A stretch of 64,000 bases of DNA from Amycolatopsis granulosa (GTDB lineage: Bacteria; Actinomycetota; Actinomycetes; Mycobacteriales; Pseudonocardiaceae), in assembly GCF_011758745.1 (NCBI RefSeq), contig NZ_JAANOV010000001.1:1674001-1738000 (forward strand), given 5' to 3'. The notes below the pieces were generated by a model. That model saw only the letters and a program-made list of their open reading frames with translations, was not told the DNA's origin and made no database searches. Positions 52,770 to 60,273 of this stretch are shown here, in pieces (the stretch's first letter is position 1; the number at the start of each line of letters is the position of its first letter). Made by a program: the position numbers and the translations under genes.

Positions 52770-53801
52770 GTGACCGCACACGGCAACCACGACGGCCGTC
52801 CGACGCTGGAGGACGTGGCCGCCTTCGCCGGGGTCTCCCGATCCACGGCCTCGCGGGTCCTCAACGACGACCCGAACGTGAGCGCCCGCGCGCGCGAGGC
52901 GGTGCGCGCGGCGGTCCGCGACCTGGGCTACTCGCCGAACCAGGCGGCGCGGTCACTGGTGACGCGCCGCACCGGCGCGGTGGCGGTGGTGCTGTCGGAA
53001 CCGGAAGAGGTCCTGCTCGGCGACCCGTACCGGACGGCGGTCATGCGCTCCGCGTACCGGGAACTGGCCGCGTCGGGGATCCAGATGGTGCTGATGTTCT
53101 GCGACGGGCGCGAGGACCTGACGCGGACGTTGCGGTTCCTGGAGGGCGGCCACGTCGACGGCGCGCTGGTGTTCGCCCCGCACCAGTCGGACCCGCTCCC
53201 CCGCGCGCTGCGGCTGCTGCGGCTGCCGGTGGTGTTCGGCGGTCCCGCGGGCGGGGTGGCGCGCGGGGTCCACGTGATCGACTTCGACAACGAGTCCGGC
53301 GCCCGGCTCGCGGTGGAGCACCTGGTGAGCCTGGGCCGCCGCCGGATCGCGACGGTCGCCGGGCCGCAGGACCAGACGGCGGCGGTGCACCGGCTGGCCG
53401 GCTGGCGCCGGACGCTCGCCGACGCCGGCCTGGACACCTCCGGCCTGGCCGAGGAGGCGGACTTCACCCTCGACGGCGGCCGGGAGGCGATGGACCGGCT
53501 GCTGGCCCGGCAGCCCGGCCTGGACGCGGTGTTCGTGGCGAGCGACGTGATGGCGGCCGGGGTGCTGCGCTCGCTGGGCGCGGCCGGGCGGCGGGTCCCC
53601 GGGGACGTGGCCGTGGTGGGGTTCGACGACCACCCGGCGCTGGCCGCGGCGATGAACCCGCCCCTGACCACGGTCCACCAGGACCCGGCCGCCCAGGTTC
53701 GCCGGATGGTGGCGACCCTGACGGCCCTGCTGGCCGGGGAGACGCTGCGGCCGCGCCGCCAGGTGCTCCCGGTGTCGCTGACCCGCCGGGAGTCCGCGTA
53801 G
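52770..53801 (+). CDS. cebR: LacI-family repressor (CebR-like)
   Basis: This 343-residue repressor of the LacI family has the N-terminal HTH TLEDVAAFAGVSRSTASRVL and hinge LVTRRTGAVAVVL. The periplasmic-binding-like sensor includes VDGALVFAPHQSDPLP, GGREAMDRLLARQPGLDAVF and VVGFDDHPALAAAMNPPLTTV. The GTG at 52770 is supported by AAGGTGA upstream. It is divergent from the cebE-cebF-cebG-bglC operon and has its own box over the -10, so it is autoregulated. Cellobiose is the expected inducer. Confidence 0.85.
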   Translation: MTAHGNHDGRPTLEDVAAFAGVSRSTASRVLNDDPNVSARAREAVRAAVRDLGYSPNQAARSLVTRRTGAVAVVLSEPEEVLLGDPYRTAVMRSAYRELAASGIQMVLMFCDGREDLTRTLRFLEGGHVDGALVFAPHQSDPLPRALRLLRLPVVFGGPAGGVARGVHVIDFDNESGARLAVEHLVSLGRRRIATVAGPQDQTAAVHRLAGWRRTLADAGLDTSGLAEEADFTLDGGREAMDRLLARQPGLDAVFVASDVMAAGVLRSLGAAGRRVPGDVAVVGFDDHPALAAAMNPPLTTVHQDPAAQVRRMVATLTALLAGETLRPRRQVLPVSLTRRESA

Positions 53802-53803
53802 GC

Positions 53804-53831
53804 GTGCGGGGGGCGCGACGGCTCCCCGCAC
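53804..53831. terminator. Bidirectional terminator
   Basis: GTGCGGGG (53804-53811) and CCCCGCAC (53824-53831) form a perfect 8-bp stem between convergent cebR and the aldehyde dehydrogenase gene. Confidence 0.65.
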
Positions 53832-53838
53832 ACCGCCA

Positions 53839-55227
53839 TCATCCGCCGGCCAGTCCGATGTGGACGACCTTCGTCACGGTCATCTCGTCCAGCAGCTCGG
53901 GCCCGTACCCGAAACCCTCGCCGCTGGCGTTGCGCGGCTGGGCCGCTCCCGCGGGCGCGCCACCGAAGACGTCGTTCACCTTCACCGTCCCGACCGGCAG
54001 CTCGCGCCACGCGCGCTGGGCGTGCGCCATCGAGTTCGTCAGCACGGTCGCGGTCAGGCCGTAGCGGTCGTCGGCCGCCTCCGTCAGCGCTTCGTCGAAG
54101 TCACCGACCACCTGCACCGGCGCGACCGGCCCGAACGTCTCCTCCGTCATGACCCGCATCTGCCGGGTGCAGCCGGCCAGCACGGTCGCCGGGTAGTACG
54201 CGCCGGGTCCGTCCGGCATCGTGCCGCCGGCCAGCGCCTCCGCGCCCCGCTCGACGGCATCGCGGACGTGGTCGTGCACGTGCGCGCGCTGGCGCTCGTC
54301 CACCAGCGGGCCCATCGGGACCTCGGTGGGCCGCTTGCGGGCCTCCTCGGCCAGCGCGGCCAGGAACTCGCGCGCGATCTCGCGGTGCACGTAGATCCGT
54401 TCGACCGACACGCAGATCTGCCCGGCGTTGGCGAAGGCCCCGAGCGCGGCCTGCGACGCCGCCCACCGCGGATCGACGTCGGCGTCCACGATCAACGCGT
54501 CGTTCCCGCCGTTCTCCAGCAGCACCTTCGCCCCGGTCCGCGCCGCCGCGGTCGCCACCGACCGCCCGGTCGCGGTGCTGCCCACGTGGGCTATCACGTC
54601 CACGCCGTCACACTCCGCGAGCCACGCACCCACGGAACCGTCACCGTCCAGGCACTGCAGGACGTCGGGCGGCAGGTGGCGGGCGATCAGCTCGCTGAGC
54701 ATCCGCCCGACGTGCGGGCACCGCTCGCTCGGCTTGTGCACGACGACGTTCCCGGTTGCCAGCGCCGCACCCAGCAGCCCGCAGGCGACCGCGACCGGAT
54801 CGTTCCACGGGGTCAGGGCCACCACCACGCCGCGCGGTCCGGGCACCATCAGGTCCGTCGCGCCCCAGCCGCCCTGCAGGCTGCGCCCGCGGTGGGCCGG
54901 CCCGAGCTCCGCGTACTGCTCCAGCGTGCCGGCCCCGGCGAGCACTCCGCCGCGCGCGTCGTCCGGCAGTTTGCCGGTCTCCCGCGTGTTCATCTCCGCC
55001 AGCTCGTCCGCTCGCTCGCGCAGCTCCTTCGCCGCGGCCTTGAGCGCCTCCGCGCGCTCCGCCGCCGGCGTGCGCGCCCACGCCGCGAACGCCTCACGGG
55101 CCGCGCGCACCGCACCGGCCACCTCCTGCTCGGTGGCGGCGGTGACACGTCCCACCAGCTCACCGCTGGCCGGGTCGTGCACCTCGAGGGTGCCCGGGGC
55201 GTCCGCACGGCTCATCAGCTCAGTCAT
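53839..55227 (-). CDS. Aldehyde dehydrogenase family protein
   Basis: This 462-residue NAD(P)-dependent dehydrogenase has the catalytic Cys in ANAGQICVSVERIYVH and the general-base Glu in GAKVLLENGGNDALIV. The cofactor site includes ALTPWNDPVAV and GSTATGRS. EETFGPVAPVQVV follows the active site. The length fits the family, with a normal N-terminus (TLEVHDPASGELVGRV). The substrate is unknown, and the closest general type is succinate-semialdehyde/aldehyde dehydrogenase. The ATG at 55227 is preceded by AGGAGGT (minus strand). It lies downstream of DUF1360 on the same strand with a 56-base gap. Confidence 0.9.
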   Translation of the reverse strand: MTELMSRADAPGTLEVHDPASGELVGRVTAATEQEVAGAVRAAREAFAAWARTPAAERAEALKAAAKELRERADELAEMNTRETGKLPDDARGGVLAGAGTLEQYAELGPAHRGRSLQGGWGATDLMVPGPRGVVVALTPWNDPVAVACGLLGAALATGNVVVHKPSERCPHVGRMLSELIARHLPPDVLQCLDGDGSVGAWLAECDGVDVIAHVGSTATGRSVATAAARTGAKVLLENGGNDALIVDADVDPRWAASQAALGAFANAGQICVSVERIYVHREIAREFLAALAEEARKRPTEVPMGPLVDERQRAHVHDHVRDAVERGAEALAGGTMPDGPGAYYPATVLAGCTRQMRVMTEETFGPVAPVQVVGDFDEALTEAADDRYGLTATVLTNSMAHAQRAWRELPVGTVKVNDVFGGAPAGAAQPRNASGEGFGYGPELLDEMTVTKVVHIGLAGG

Positions 55228-55283
55228 CGCACCTCCTGTCCGCGGTGCGAGTACCCCTGCTGCTGCGCCCCGACACCCGGGAC

Positions 55284-55817
55284 TCAGCCCTCCGCGATCT
55301 GCTGCGCCTTCGCGTACGCCAGCTGCAGGAAGTCGGCACCGGTCAGGGCGGACAGTGCGGCCGTGACCAGCCGGGTGAGCCGGGGCACGAAGACGTGGCC
55401 GATCGTGAACGCGGTCACCACCCACATGTCCAGGCAGAACGGGCAGGTCAGCAGTTCGCCGATGCTGTGCCGGAGGCCGGAGGGCTTGCGCACCTCTTCC
55501 ATCACCTCGGCCGGGCCGCCGGTGTCAGCGTATCGGGTGAACGGGGCGCGCAGGGGGCTGGTGACGGCGTCCTTGCTGAGGGTGCGGGCCAGCTTGTGGG
55601 TAGCCATCGCGGTCAGGACGATGTCGGAAACACGCAGGTCCCGCGGCAGTCTGCGGCCGGTGACGGCCGCCGCGACCGCCGCCGCCGCGACGAGCGAGGT
55701 GTAGACGAGCATGACGGCCAGATAGCCGCCCAGCGGGCGGTCGTTGGATCCCCGGTAGGTATCCGCCTCGGCACGCCCCGCGGCCGCGAGGTTCCGGATC
55801 CCGGCGTGCTGCGCCAT
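55284..55817 (-). CDS. DUF1360 membrane protein
   Basis: This 177-residue protein of the DUF1360 family has LGGYLAVMLVYTSLVAAAAVAAAV as the first TM. ATHKLARTLSKDAVTSPLRAPFTRY, the most conserved block, follows, and then TCPFCLDMWVVTAFTIGHVF, the second conserved block with the CPFC-W motif. The function is unknown. Relatives in Bacillus are linked to spores or general stress. GGGAGA lies six bases before the ATG. A minus-strand GTTG-N15-GGGTAC is a possible alternative-sigma promoter. Confidence 0.78.
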   Translation of the reverse strand: MAQHAGIRNLAAAGRAEADTYRGSNDRPLGGYLAVMLVYTSLVAAAAVAAAVTGRRLPRDLRVSDIVLTAMATHKLARTLSKDAVTSPLRAPFTRYADTGGPAEVMEEVRKPSGLRHSIGELLTCPFCLDMWVVTAFTIGHVFVPRLTRLVTAALSALTGADFLQLAYAKAQQIAEG

Positions 55818-55855
55818 TCGTTCTCCCGATGCTCGGCTGTTCGTGCGAGCACCGG

Positions 55856-55880
55856 GTACCCCCCGAGGTCGGCGGGCAAC
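55856..55880 (-). promoter_or_regulatory. Possible sigma-B/F-type promoter of DUF1360
   Basis: On the minus strand, GTTG (55877-55880), a 15-bp spacer and GGGTAC (55856-55861) match the GTTN-N14/16-GGGTAY pattern known for sigma-B/F-type factors. The leader to the ATG would be about 35-40 bases. Confidence 0.35.
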
Positions 55881-55903
55881 CACCAGGCCGCGAAGGAGGA
55901 GAA

Positions 55904-56362
55904 ATGCCGGGCCACAAGTACCTCTTCCGCCGCGCGACACCCGATGACGCCGACGCGATCCGCGATCTGGTCCACGCCGCCTATGCCAAGTGGGTGGACC
56001 TGATCCGGCGGGAACCCCTCCCGATGCGGGCCGACTACCGGCAGGCCGTGACCGCCCACCAGATCGACCTGCTCTACGACGACGACGAACTGGTCGCGTT
56101 GATCGAGATGATCCCCGCGGTGGACCACCTGCTCATCGAGAACGTGGCGGTGCGGCCGTCGGCGCAGGGGACGGGCTACGGGCGGCTGCTGATGCGGCAC
56201 GCCGACCTGGTGGCGCAAACGATGGGCCTGCCCGGCGTGCAGCTCTACACCAACGCCCTGTTCACCGAGAACATCCGCTTCTACCGTCGGCTGGGCTATC
56301 GGGTGGACCGCCAGGAGCCGTTCCACGACGGCGCTCTCGTGCACATGACCAAGACGCTGTGA
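55904..56362 (+). CDS. GNAT-family acetyltransferase
   Basis: This 152-residue acetyltransferase has the acetyl-CoA-binding motif VRPSAQGTGYGRLLMRHADL and the following NIRFYRRLGYRVDRQEPF block typical of GNAT. The core begins YLFRRATPDDADAIRDLV. The substrate is unknown. GGAGGAGA lies just before the ATG at 55904; an earlier in-frame ATG at 55829 is not supported. It is divergent from the DUF1360 gene. Confidence 0.85.
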   Translation: MPGHKYLFRRATPDDADAIRDLVHAAYAKWVDLIRREPLPMRADYRQAVTAHQIDLLYDDDELVALIEMIPAVDHLLIENVAVRPSAQGTGYGRLLMRHADLVAQTMGLPGVQLYTNALFTENIRFYRRLGYRVDRQEPFHDGALVHMTKTL

Positions 56363-56365
56363 GCC

Positions 56366-57472
56366 TCACTTGTCCTTGCGCGGCTTCTTGTGCAGCCCCT
56401 TCGCCTTGCCATTGCCGTTGCCGTTGCCGTTGCCCGGGTTGTCCTTGACCTGGGTGTCCTGCGGCGCCACGTGCGCCGCCTCGGTGCGCGCCGGTGCGGT
56501 GTCCACGACCGGCGCCGGGGCGTCGCTCGTCATCGGCGGCGCGACCACCGGCGCGGCCACGGCCGGGGCCGGTGCGGAGGCCGGAGCTTCGGCGGTGGCG
56601 CCGCCGAGGAGGACCAGCGAGCACGCGGCCGCCGCGGCCGTCGACGCGAACCCGGCCGCCGCCCGCAGGCGCCTCCGGGGCCGGATACGGGGCAGCGGGC
56701 GCGTCACCCCGCTCAGCACGGCCGCGACCTCGTGCGCCTGCGGCCGCGCCTGCGGATCGCGATCTCCCATGCGGCGCAGCAGATCCGCGACGTGCGCGGG
56801 CAGCCCGTCCGGCACGACCGGTGGCCGGAGCAGCCGCGCCACCGCGGACTCGGTCAGCGACCCGGGGTACTCGCGCCGCCCGGACAGGCATTCGAGCAGG
56901 ACCAGCGCGAGCGAATAGACGTCCGCGGCGGGACCGACCGGTTCCCCCCGCACCTGCTCGGGCGCCATGTACGCGGCGGTACCCACCACCGTTCCCGTCG
57001 TGGTGAAGCGCGTGCTGTCGTGGCCCTGCGCGATGCCGAAGTCACCGAGCACCGCGCCGTCCGGGGAGAGCAGCACGTTCGCGGGCTTGACGTCCCGGTG
57101 CGTGATGCCGGCCCGGTGCACGTAGGCGAGCGCGTCCGCGAGCCGCGCCCCCAGCTCGATCGTCTCGTCCACGGTCAGGGGGCCCTCGGCGATCCGTTCC
57201 GCCAGGGTCGGGCCGTCGACGAGCCGCATCACGAAAAACGGGCGCCCGTCCCGCACGCCGGAGTCGTACAACGGCACCAGAGCGGGGTGCCGCAGCCGGT
57301 CCAGGATGCGGAACTCCTGCGCCTGCCGCTTCTGCTGGGTGCGGGTGGCGCCGGCGGGGAAGAGCTTGATCGCGACCTCGCGCCCGGCCACGCTGTCCCA
57401 GGCGCGGTGCACATCGGCACTGCCTCCGCCGCCGATCCGCTCCTCCAGCCGGTACCGCTCTCCCGTTTCCAC
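56366..57472 (-). CDS. Membrane-anchored Ser/Thr protein kinase
   Basis: This 368-residue Hanks-type kinase has the P-loop RIGGGGSADVHRA, catalytic Lys in VAIKLFPAG, the HRDVKPANVLLSP catalytic loop, DFGIAQGHD, and a TTTGTVVGTAAYMAPEQV activation loop. The kinase domain ends near residue 255. A single TM follows (about 272-292), and then an extracytoplasmic tail with PAPAVAAPVVAPP and GNGNGNGNGKAKG near the C-terminus. The GTG start gives METGERYRLEERIGGG. It has no PASTA repeats, unlike PknB. A PP2C phosphatase lies 9 kb away but is not adjacent. Confidence 0.88.
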   Translation of the reverse strand: METGERYRLEERIGGGGSADVHRAWDSVAGREVAIKLFPAGATRTQQKRQAQEFRILDRLRHPALVPLYDSGVRDGRPFFVMRLVDGPTLAERIAEGPLTVDETIELGARLADALAYVHRAGITHRDVKPANVLLSPDGAVLGDFGIAQGHDSTRFTTTGTVVGTAAYMAPEQVRGEPVGPAADVYSLALVLLECLSGRREYPGSLTESAVARLLRPPVVPDGLPAHVADLLRRMGDRDPQARPQAHEVAAVLSGVTRPLPRIRPRRRLRAAAGFASTAAAAACSLVLLGGATAEAPASAPAPAVAAPVVAPPMTSDAPAPVVDTAPARTEAAHVAPQDTQVKDNPGNGNGNGNGKAKGLHKKPRKDK

Positions 57473-57549
57473 ACCGGAGCGCTACCCCGGTGCGGGTTCC
57501 GGCAAACCAGGAGTGGCCCCAGCGCCGTGCTTCCGCGAGAGTGGTGGCC

Positions 57550-58509
57550 ATGAGCAGCGCTGAGGTGCGGGACGGGGTGTCGTTGACCAACCTCGATCAG
57601 TCACTGTTCGCCGATGCGGGCGCCACGAAACGCGACCTGGTCGACTACCTGGACGCGGTCGCCGGGCGGATCCTGCCGGCGCTGCGGGACCGGCCGCTGT
57701 CGGTGATCCGGTTGCTGCGCGGCCAGGACGCGTTCATGCAGAAGAACCTGCCGAAGTACACGCCGGAGTGGGTGCCGCGGGTGGGCCTGTGGGCGGAGAG
57801 CTCCCACCGGCAGGTCACCTACGGGTTGTGCAACGACCGCCGCACGCTGCTGTGGTTCGCCAACCAGCGGGCGATCGAGTACCACCCCACGCTGGCCGTC
57901 GCGGGGCAGCTGGACCGGCCCACACACCTGGTACTGGACCTCGACCCGCCCGAGGGTTCGGCGGCGTTCGGCCTGGCCGTGCGGGCGGCGTTGCTGGTCC
58001 GCCAGGCGCTGGCCGACTGCGGTCTGGCGGGCGCGGTGAAGACGAGCGGTGCGAAGGGGGTGCACGTCGTGGTGCCGGTGCGCGGTGCGGACGCCGAGCA
58101 AGCCGCGGCGGCGACCCGGGCGCTGGCGGCGCGGGCCGAGAAGCTGGACCCCGACCTGGCGACGACGGCGTTCATCCGGGAGGACCGCGGCGGGAAGGTG
58201 TTCCTCGACTCGACGCGTGCCGGCGGGGCGACGGTCGTCGCGGTCTACAGCCCGCGGGTGCGGCCGGGCCTGCCGGTGTCGTTCCCGGTGCCGTGGAGCG
58301 ACCTGACGAACGTCACCCCGGGCGATTTCGTGCTGCGCGAGGCGTTGCGGTTGCTGGACGGGCAGGACCCGTGGGCCGCGTCGCTGCCCGCGCCGCAGGA
58401 GCTGCCCGCGAACCTGATCGAGCACGGCCGCACGATCCCCGTCGCCCGCGTGCAGGCCATGCACGAGGGCAAACGACGAGCCCGAGCCCGTCGCGAACAC
58501 GGCGGCTGA
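57550..58509 (+). CDS. LigD-type polymerase domain protein
   Basis: This 319-residue stand-alone primase/polymerase domain (AEP fold) is of the NHEJ ligase-D family. It shows LTNLDQSLFADAGATKRDLVDYL at the N-terminus, the metal-binding DLDPPEG segment in HLVLDLDPPEGSAAFG, SGAKGVHVVVPV, and the HGRTIPVARV tail. In actinobacterial NHEJ it fills gaps at ends bound by Ku. No ligase domain follows in frame, so it is separate from any LigD ligase, and Ku is not in the window. The ATG at 57550 is preferred; an upstream frame is not conserved. Confidence 0.8.
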   Translation: MSSAEVRDGVSLTNLDQSLFADAGATKRDLVDYLDAVAGRILPALRDRPLSVIRLLRGQDAFMQKNLPKYTPEWVPRVGLWAESSHRQVTYGLCNDRRTLLWFANQRAIEYHPTLAVAGQLDRPTHLVLDLDPPEGSAAFGLAVRAALLVRQALADCGLAGAVKTSGAKGVHVVVPVRGADAEQAAAATRALAARAEKLDPDLATTAFIREDRGGKVFLDSTRAGGATVVAVYSPRVRPGLPVSFPVPWSDLTNVTPGDFVLREALRLLDGQDPWAASLPAPQELPANLIEHGRTIPVARVQAMHEGKRRARARREHGG

Positions 58510-58556
58510 CACCCGGCGCGTGAGCACGTTGCTCAGGGTGTGCCACACGCCGGGTG
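58510..58556. terminator. Terminator after polymerase gene
   Basis: CACCCGGCG (58510-58518) pairs with CGCCGGGTG (58548-58556). Within the loop, TGAGCA (58521-58526) pairs with TGCTCA (58530-58535). The convergent tRNA-Pro starts beyond it. Confidence 0.65.
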
Positions 58557-58588
58557 CGAACCGCTTCGGCCCGGACGGCAATCCGTAC

Positions 58589-58665
58589 TGGTCGGGATGA
58601 CAGGATTTGAACCTGCGACCCTCCGCTCCCAAAGCGGATGCGCTACCAAGCTGCGCCACATCCCG
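58589..58665 (-). tRNA. tRNA-Pro (UGG)
   Basis: The minus strand begins CGGGATGTGGCGCAG and ends with the T-arm and CATCCCGACCA, so the CCA end is encoded. The acceptor stem CGGGATG pairs with CATCCCG. The anticodon stem TCCGC/GCGGA encloses the seven-base loop TTTGGGA, giving anticodon TGG. Its upstream -10 (TAGAGT, 58695-58700) is shared with the divergent tRNA-Gly region. Confidence 0.95.
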
Positions 58666-58694
58666 GTCGCCCCAGAGGCCGGGGCGGTGCGATC

Positions 58695-58717
58695 ACTCTA
58701 GCGCGGGCCGCTAGACT
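58695..58717. promoter_or_regulatory. Divergent tRNA promoters
   Basis: Plus-strand TAGACT (58712-58717) and minus-strand TAGAGT (58695-58700) are -10 boxes for tRNA-Gly and tRNA-Pro. Together they form the ends of a palindrome CTAGCG-CGGGC-CGCTAG. The -35 regions overlap the opposite -10 and are weak. Confidence 0.45.
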
Positions 58718-58747
58718 CGCAGACGCGCCCGTGCGATGCGGGTGCAT

Positions 58748-58818
58748 GCGGGCGTAGCTCAATGGTAGAGCCCCAGTCTTCCAAACTGGTGGTGCGGGTT
58801 CGATTCCCGTCGCCCGCT
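58748..58818 (+). tRNA. tRNA-Gly (UCC)
   Basis: 71 bases. The acceptor stem GCGGGCG (58748-58754) pairs with CGCCCGC (58811-58817), with discriminator T at 58818. The anticodon arm CCAGT-CTTCCAA-ACTGG gives anticodon TCC. The CCA end is not encoded. Its 3' 25 bases (from 58794) are repeated at 59180, the trace of an integration event. Confidence 0.95.
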
Positions 58819-58821
58819 CTC
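58794..58821. repeat. Attachment-site direct repeat, copy 1
   Basis: 28 bases from the T-arm of tRNA-Gly through three bases beyond its end. They are identical to 59180-59207. This copy is the functional 3' end of the tRNA gene, hence the probable attL. Confidence 0.8.
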
Positions 58822-58848
58822 ACTGTCTCCGCAGGTCAAAGCACACAA

Positions 58849-58884
58849 CGAGCGGCGGTCCCCGGTTCTGAGGGCCGCCGCTCG
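58849..58884. terminator. Stem-loop inside element remnant
   Basis: CGAGCGGCGG (58849-58858) and CCGCCGCTCG (58875-58884) form a perfect 10-bp stem. It is placed 31 bases after tRNA-Gly and just past the integrase remnant, so it may end either transcript. Confidence 0.6.
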
Positions 58885-58898
58885 TCGCTGTCGTGCCA

Positions 58899-59130
58899 TT
58901 ACCGTGCCACTAGCTCCCCATGCTCTGCCGGTAGCGCTCCACACGCGTTCAGCTCGTCGGCGATCTGCCGGTCGCGGGCGCTCGTCGCTGGTAGATCAGC
59001 GTCGCGCGGTGCTCTGCCCCATCCGCGGCATCAGCTCCCGCGTGGTCGCGCCGGCGGGTGTGGCGGAGATCATGGAAGTGGGAGCCCTCGAGTCCACAAA
59101 GGACTTGCCCCGCATGTCCCAGACCAGCAG
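58899..59130 (-). pseudogene. Tyrosine integrase 3' fragment, frameshifted
   Basis: On the minus strand three reading frames in turn give parts of an integrase C-terminus. GLEGSHFHDLRHT is the box with the catalytic His-x-x-Arg. AGATTRELMPRMGQSTARR comes next in another frame, then TLIYQ. Finally RDRQIADELNACGALPAEHG-type sequence ends at TAA (58899-58901). The order and spacing match phage/AICE integrases. Several indels break the frame, so it cannot make an active protein. Confidence 0.75.
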
Positions 59131-59179
59131 GCGGCCCCCGCCGTAGCGCGACGCCGCGGGCATGGTCCCCCCAAGCTAC

Positions 59180-59207
59180 GCGGGTTCGATTCCCGTCGCC
59201 CGCTCTC
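59180..59207. repeat. Attachment-site direct repeat, copy 2
   Basis: This is an exact copy of 58794-58821 without the 5' part of the tRNA, hence the probable attR. The two copies are 386 bases apart. Confidence 0.8.
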
Positions 59208-59266
59208 TTCTGCCCCGCGCGTGTCGGTGCCCGCCCGGCATCGAGCAAGGTTGGTACGGTCGGGAC

Positions 59267-59809
59267 GTGCCGGCGTTGATCCTGCTCAACGGCCCGCCCG
59301 CGTGTGGTAAGTCGACCCTCGCCCGGCGGTACGTCGACGATCACCCGCTGGCGCTGAACCTGGATGTCGACCGGGTGCGGAGCTTGATCGGGGGGTGGCG
59401 CGACGAGCCGCACGCCGCCGGCCGGCTCGCGCGCGGGATCGCGCTCGCCGCGGCACGCGCTCACCTGACCTCCGGGCACGATGTGGTGATCCCGCAGTTC
59501 CTGGGCCGCACGACGTTCATCGAACAACTCGAGCGCCTCGTTGCCGAGGTGGGCGCCACGTTCCACGAGGTCGTGCTGCTCGACAGCAAGGAGAACACGG
59601 TGCGCCGCTTCGCCGACCGCGCCCGCGCCGCCGCCGATCCACTGCACGTCGAAGCCCAGGAGATGATCGGGCGCGGGTTCGACGACGTGCCGGCGATGTA
59701 CGACCGGCTGCTGGACGTGATATCGGCGCGGCCCGGAGCGCGGATCGTCCACGTCGAGGACGGCCACGTGGAGCGGACCTACCAAGCCCTGCTGCGCCAC
59801 CTGACCTGA
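59267..59809 (+). CDS. P-loop AAA-type kinase/ATPase
   Basis: This 180-residue P-loop protein has Walker A LLNGPPACGKSTLARRYVDD at the N-terminus and NLDVDRVRSLIGGW next. A switch-like GHDVVIPQFLGRTTFIEQLERL follows, then FHEVVLLDSKENTVRRFADR. It resembles small nucleoside/sugar kinase-like proteins of the AAA_33 type; the substrate is not known. The GTG at 59267 lies six bases after TACGGT (59255-59260), so the mRNA may be leaderless. It is the first intact gene beyond the tRNA-Gly scar. Confidence 0.72.
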   Translation: MPALILLNGPPACGKSTLARRYVDDHPLALNLDVDRVRSLIGGWRDEPHAAGRLARGIALAAARAHLTSGHDVVIPQFLGRTTFIEQLERLVAEVGATFHEVVLLDSKENTVRRFADRARAAADPLHVEAQEMIGRGFDDVPAMYDRLLDVISARPGARIVHVEDGHVERTYQALLRHLT

Positions 59810-59812
59810 CGG

Positions 59813-60259
59813 CTACCCGCTCACCTGCCGTGCCGTCGCCATGGCGCGGTCGGTCTCCCAGAACGCGCGCATCGACAACACCAGCCCCTCGCCGTTCACG
59901 CGGTAGACGAACACGCCGTCGGTGTCGACGCGGTACCCGCCGGGCAGGTACGTCGTGATCGTGCCGACGTTCGCCACCTCGTCGCCCGCCGCGAAGGAGT
60001 CCTTGATCACGAACTCGAACCGCTCGACCTTCGCGATCGTCAGGTCCCAGAACGCCGAGATCCCGTCGTGGCCGTGGTGCCCGCGGCCCTCCTCGTCGAA
60101 CATCGACGGCCCCACCGGGTCCTCGACCACCGCGTCCGGCGCGAACAACGCCAGCCACTCGTCCTTCGCGCCGCGGCAGGTCGCGTTCATCGATCGCCAC
60201 GACGCGGCCCGCGCCGGCGGCTGCTCCGCCTCGACATCCCAGCAGACCGAAACACCCAT
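59813..60259 (-). CDS. SnoaL/NTF2-like protein
   Basis: This 148-residue cone-fold protein contains MNATCRGAKDEWLALFAPDAVVEDPVGP, the classic SnoaL-like start. Then HGHDGISAFWDLTIA and FVIKDSFAAGDEVANVGTITTY follow. The fold includes limonene-epoxide hydrolases, ketosteroid isomerases and nuclear transport factor 2; without catalytic assays the reaction stays open. It lies 14 bases downstream of an LLM oxidoreductase with GAGGGGG as ribosome-binding site, so they form an operon. A KstR-like box in front of the pair fits a steroid-related role but does not prove it. Confidence 0.75.
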   Translation of the reverse strand: MGVSVCWDVEAEQPPARAASWRSMNATCRGAKDEWLALFAPDAVVEDPVGPSMFDEEGRGHHGHDGISAFWDLTIAKVERFEFVIKDSFAAGDEVANVGTITTYLPGGYRVDTDGVFVYRVNGEGLVLSMRAFWETDRAMATARQVSG

Positions 60260-60273
60260 GATCGCGAACCCCC

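Larger units (their letters stand above)
58822..59207. mobile_element. Remnant of an element integrated in tRNA-Gly
   Basis: Between the two 28-base repeats lie about 360 bases that hold a broken tyrosine-recombinase 3' end (58899 onward), a terminator-like stem and a pair of TGGCACG direct repeats (minus strand, 11-bp spacing, in 58893-58912). Integrating elements such as AICEs and prophages use tRNA 3' ends as attB and keep the integrase next to the att site. Here almost everything is gone. Confidence 0.75.

Noticed and set aside
59160..59220. Second tRNA-Gly gene
   Set aside because: Only the T-arm and acceptor 3' side are present. There is no D-arm or anticodon arm upstream, so it is an attachment-site copy.
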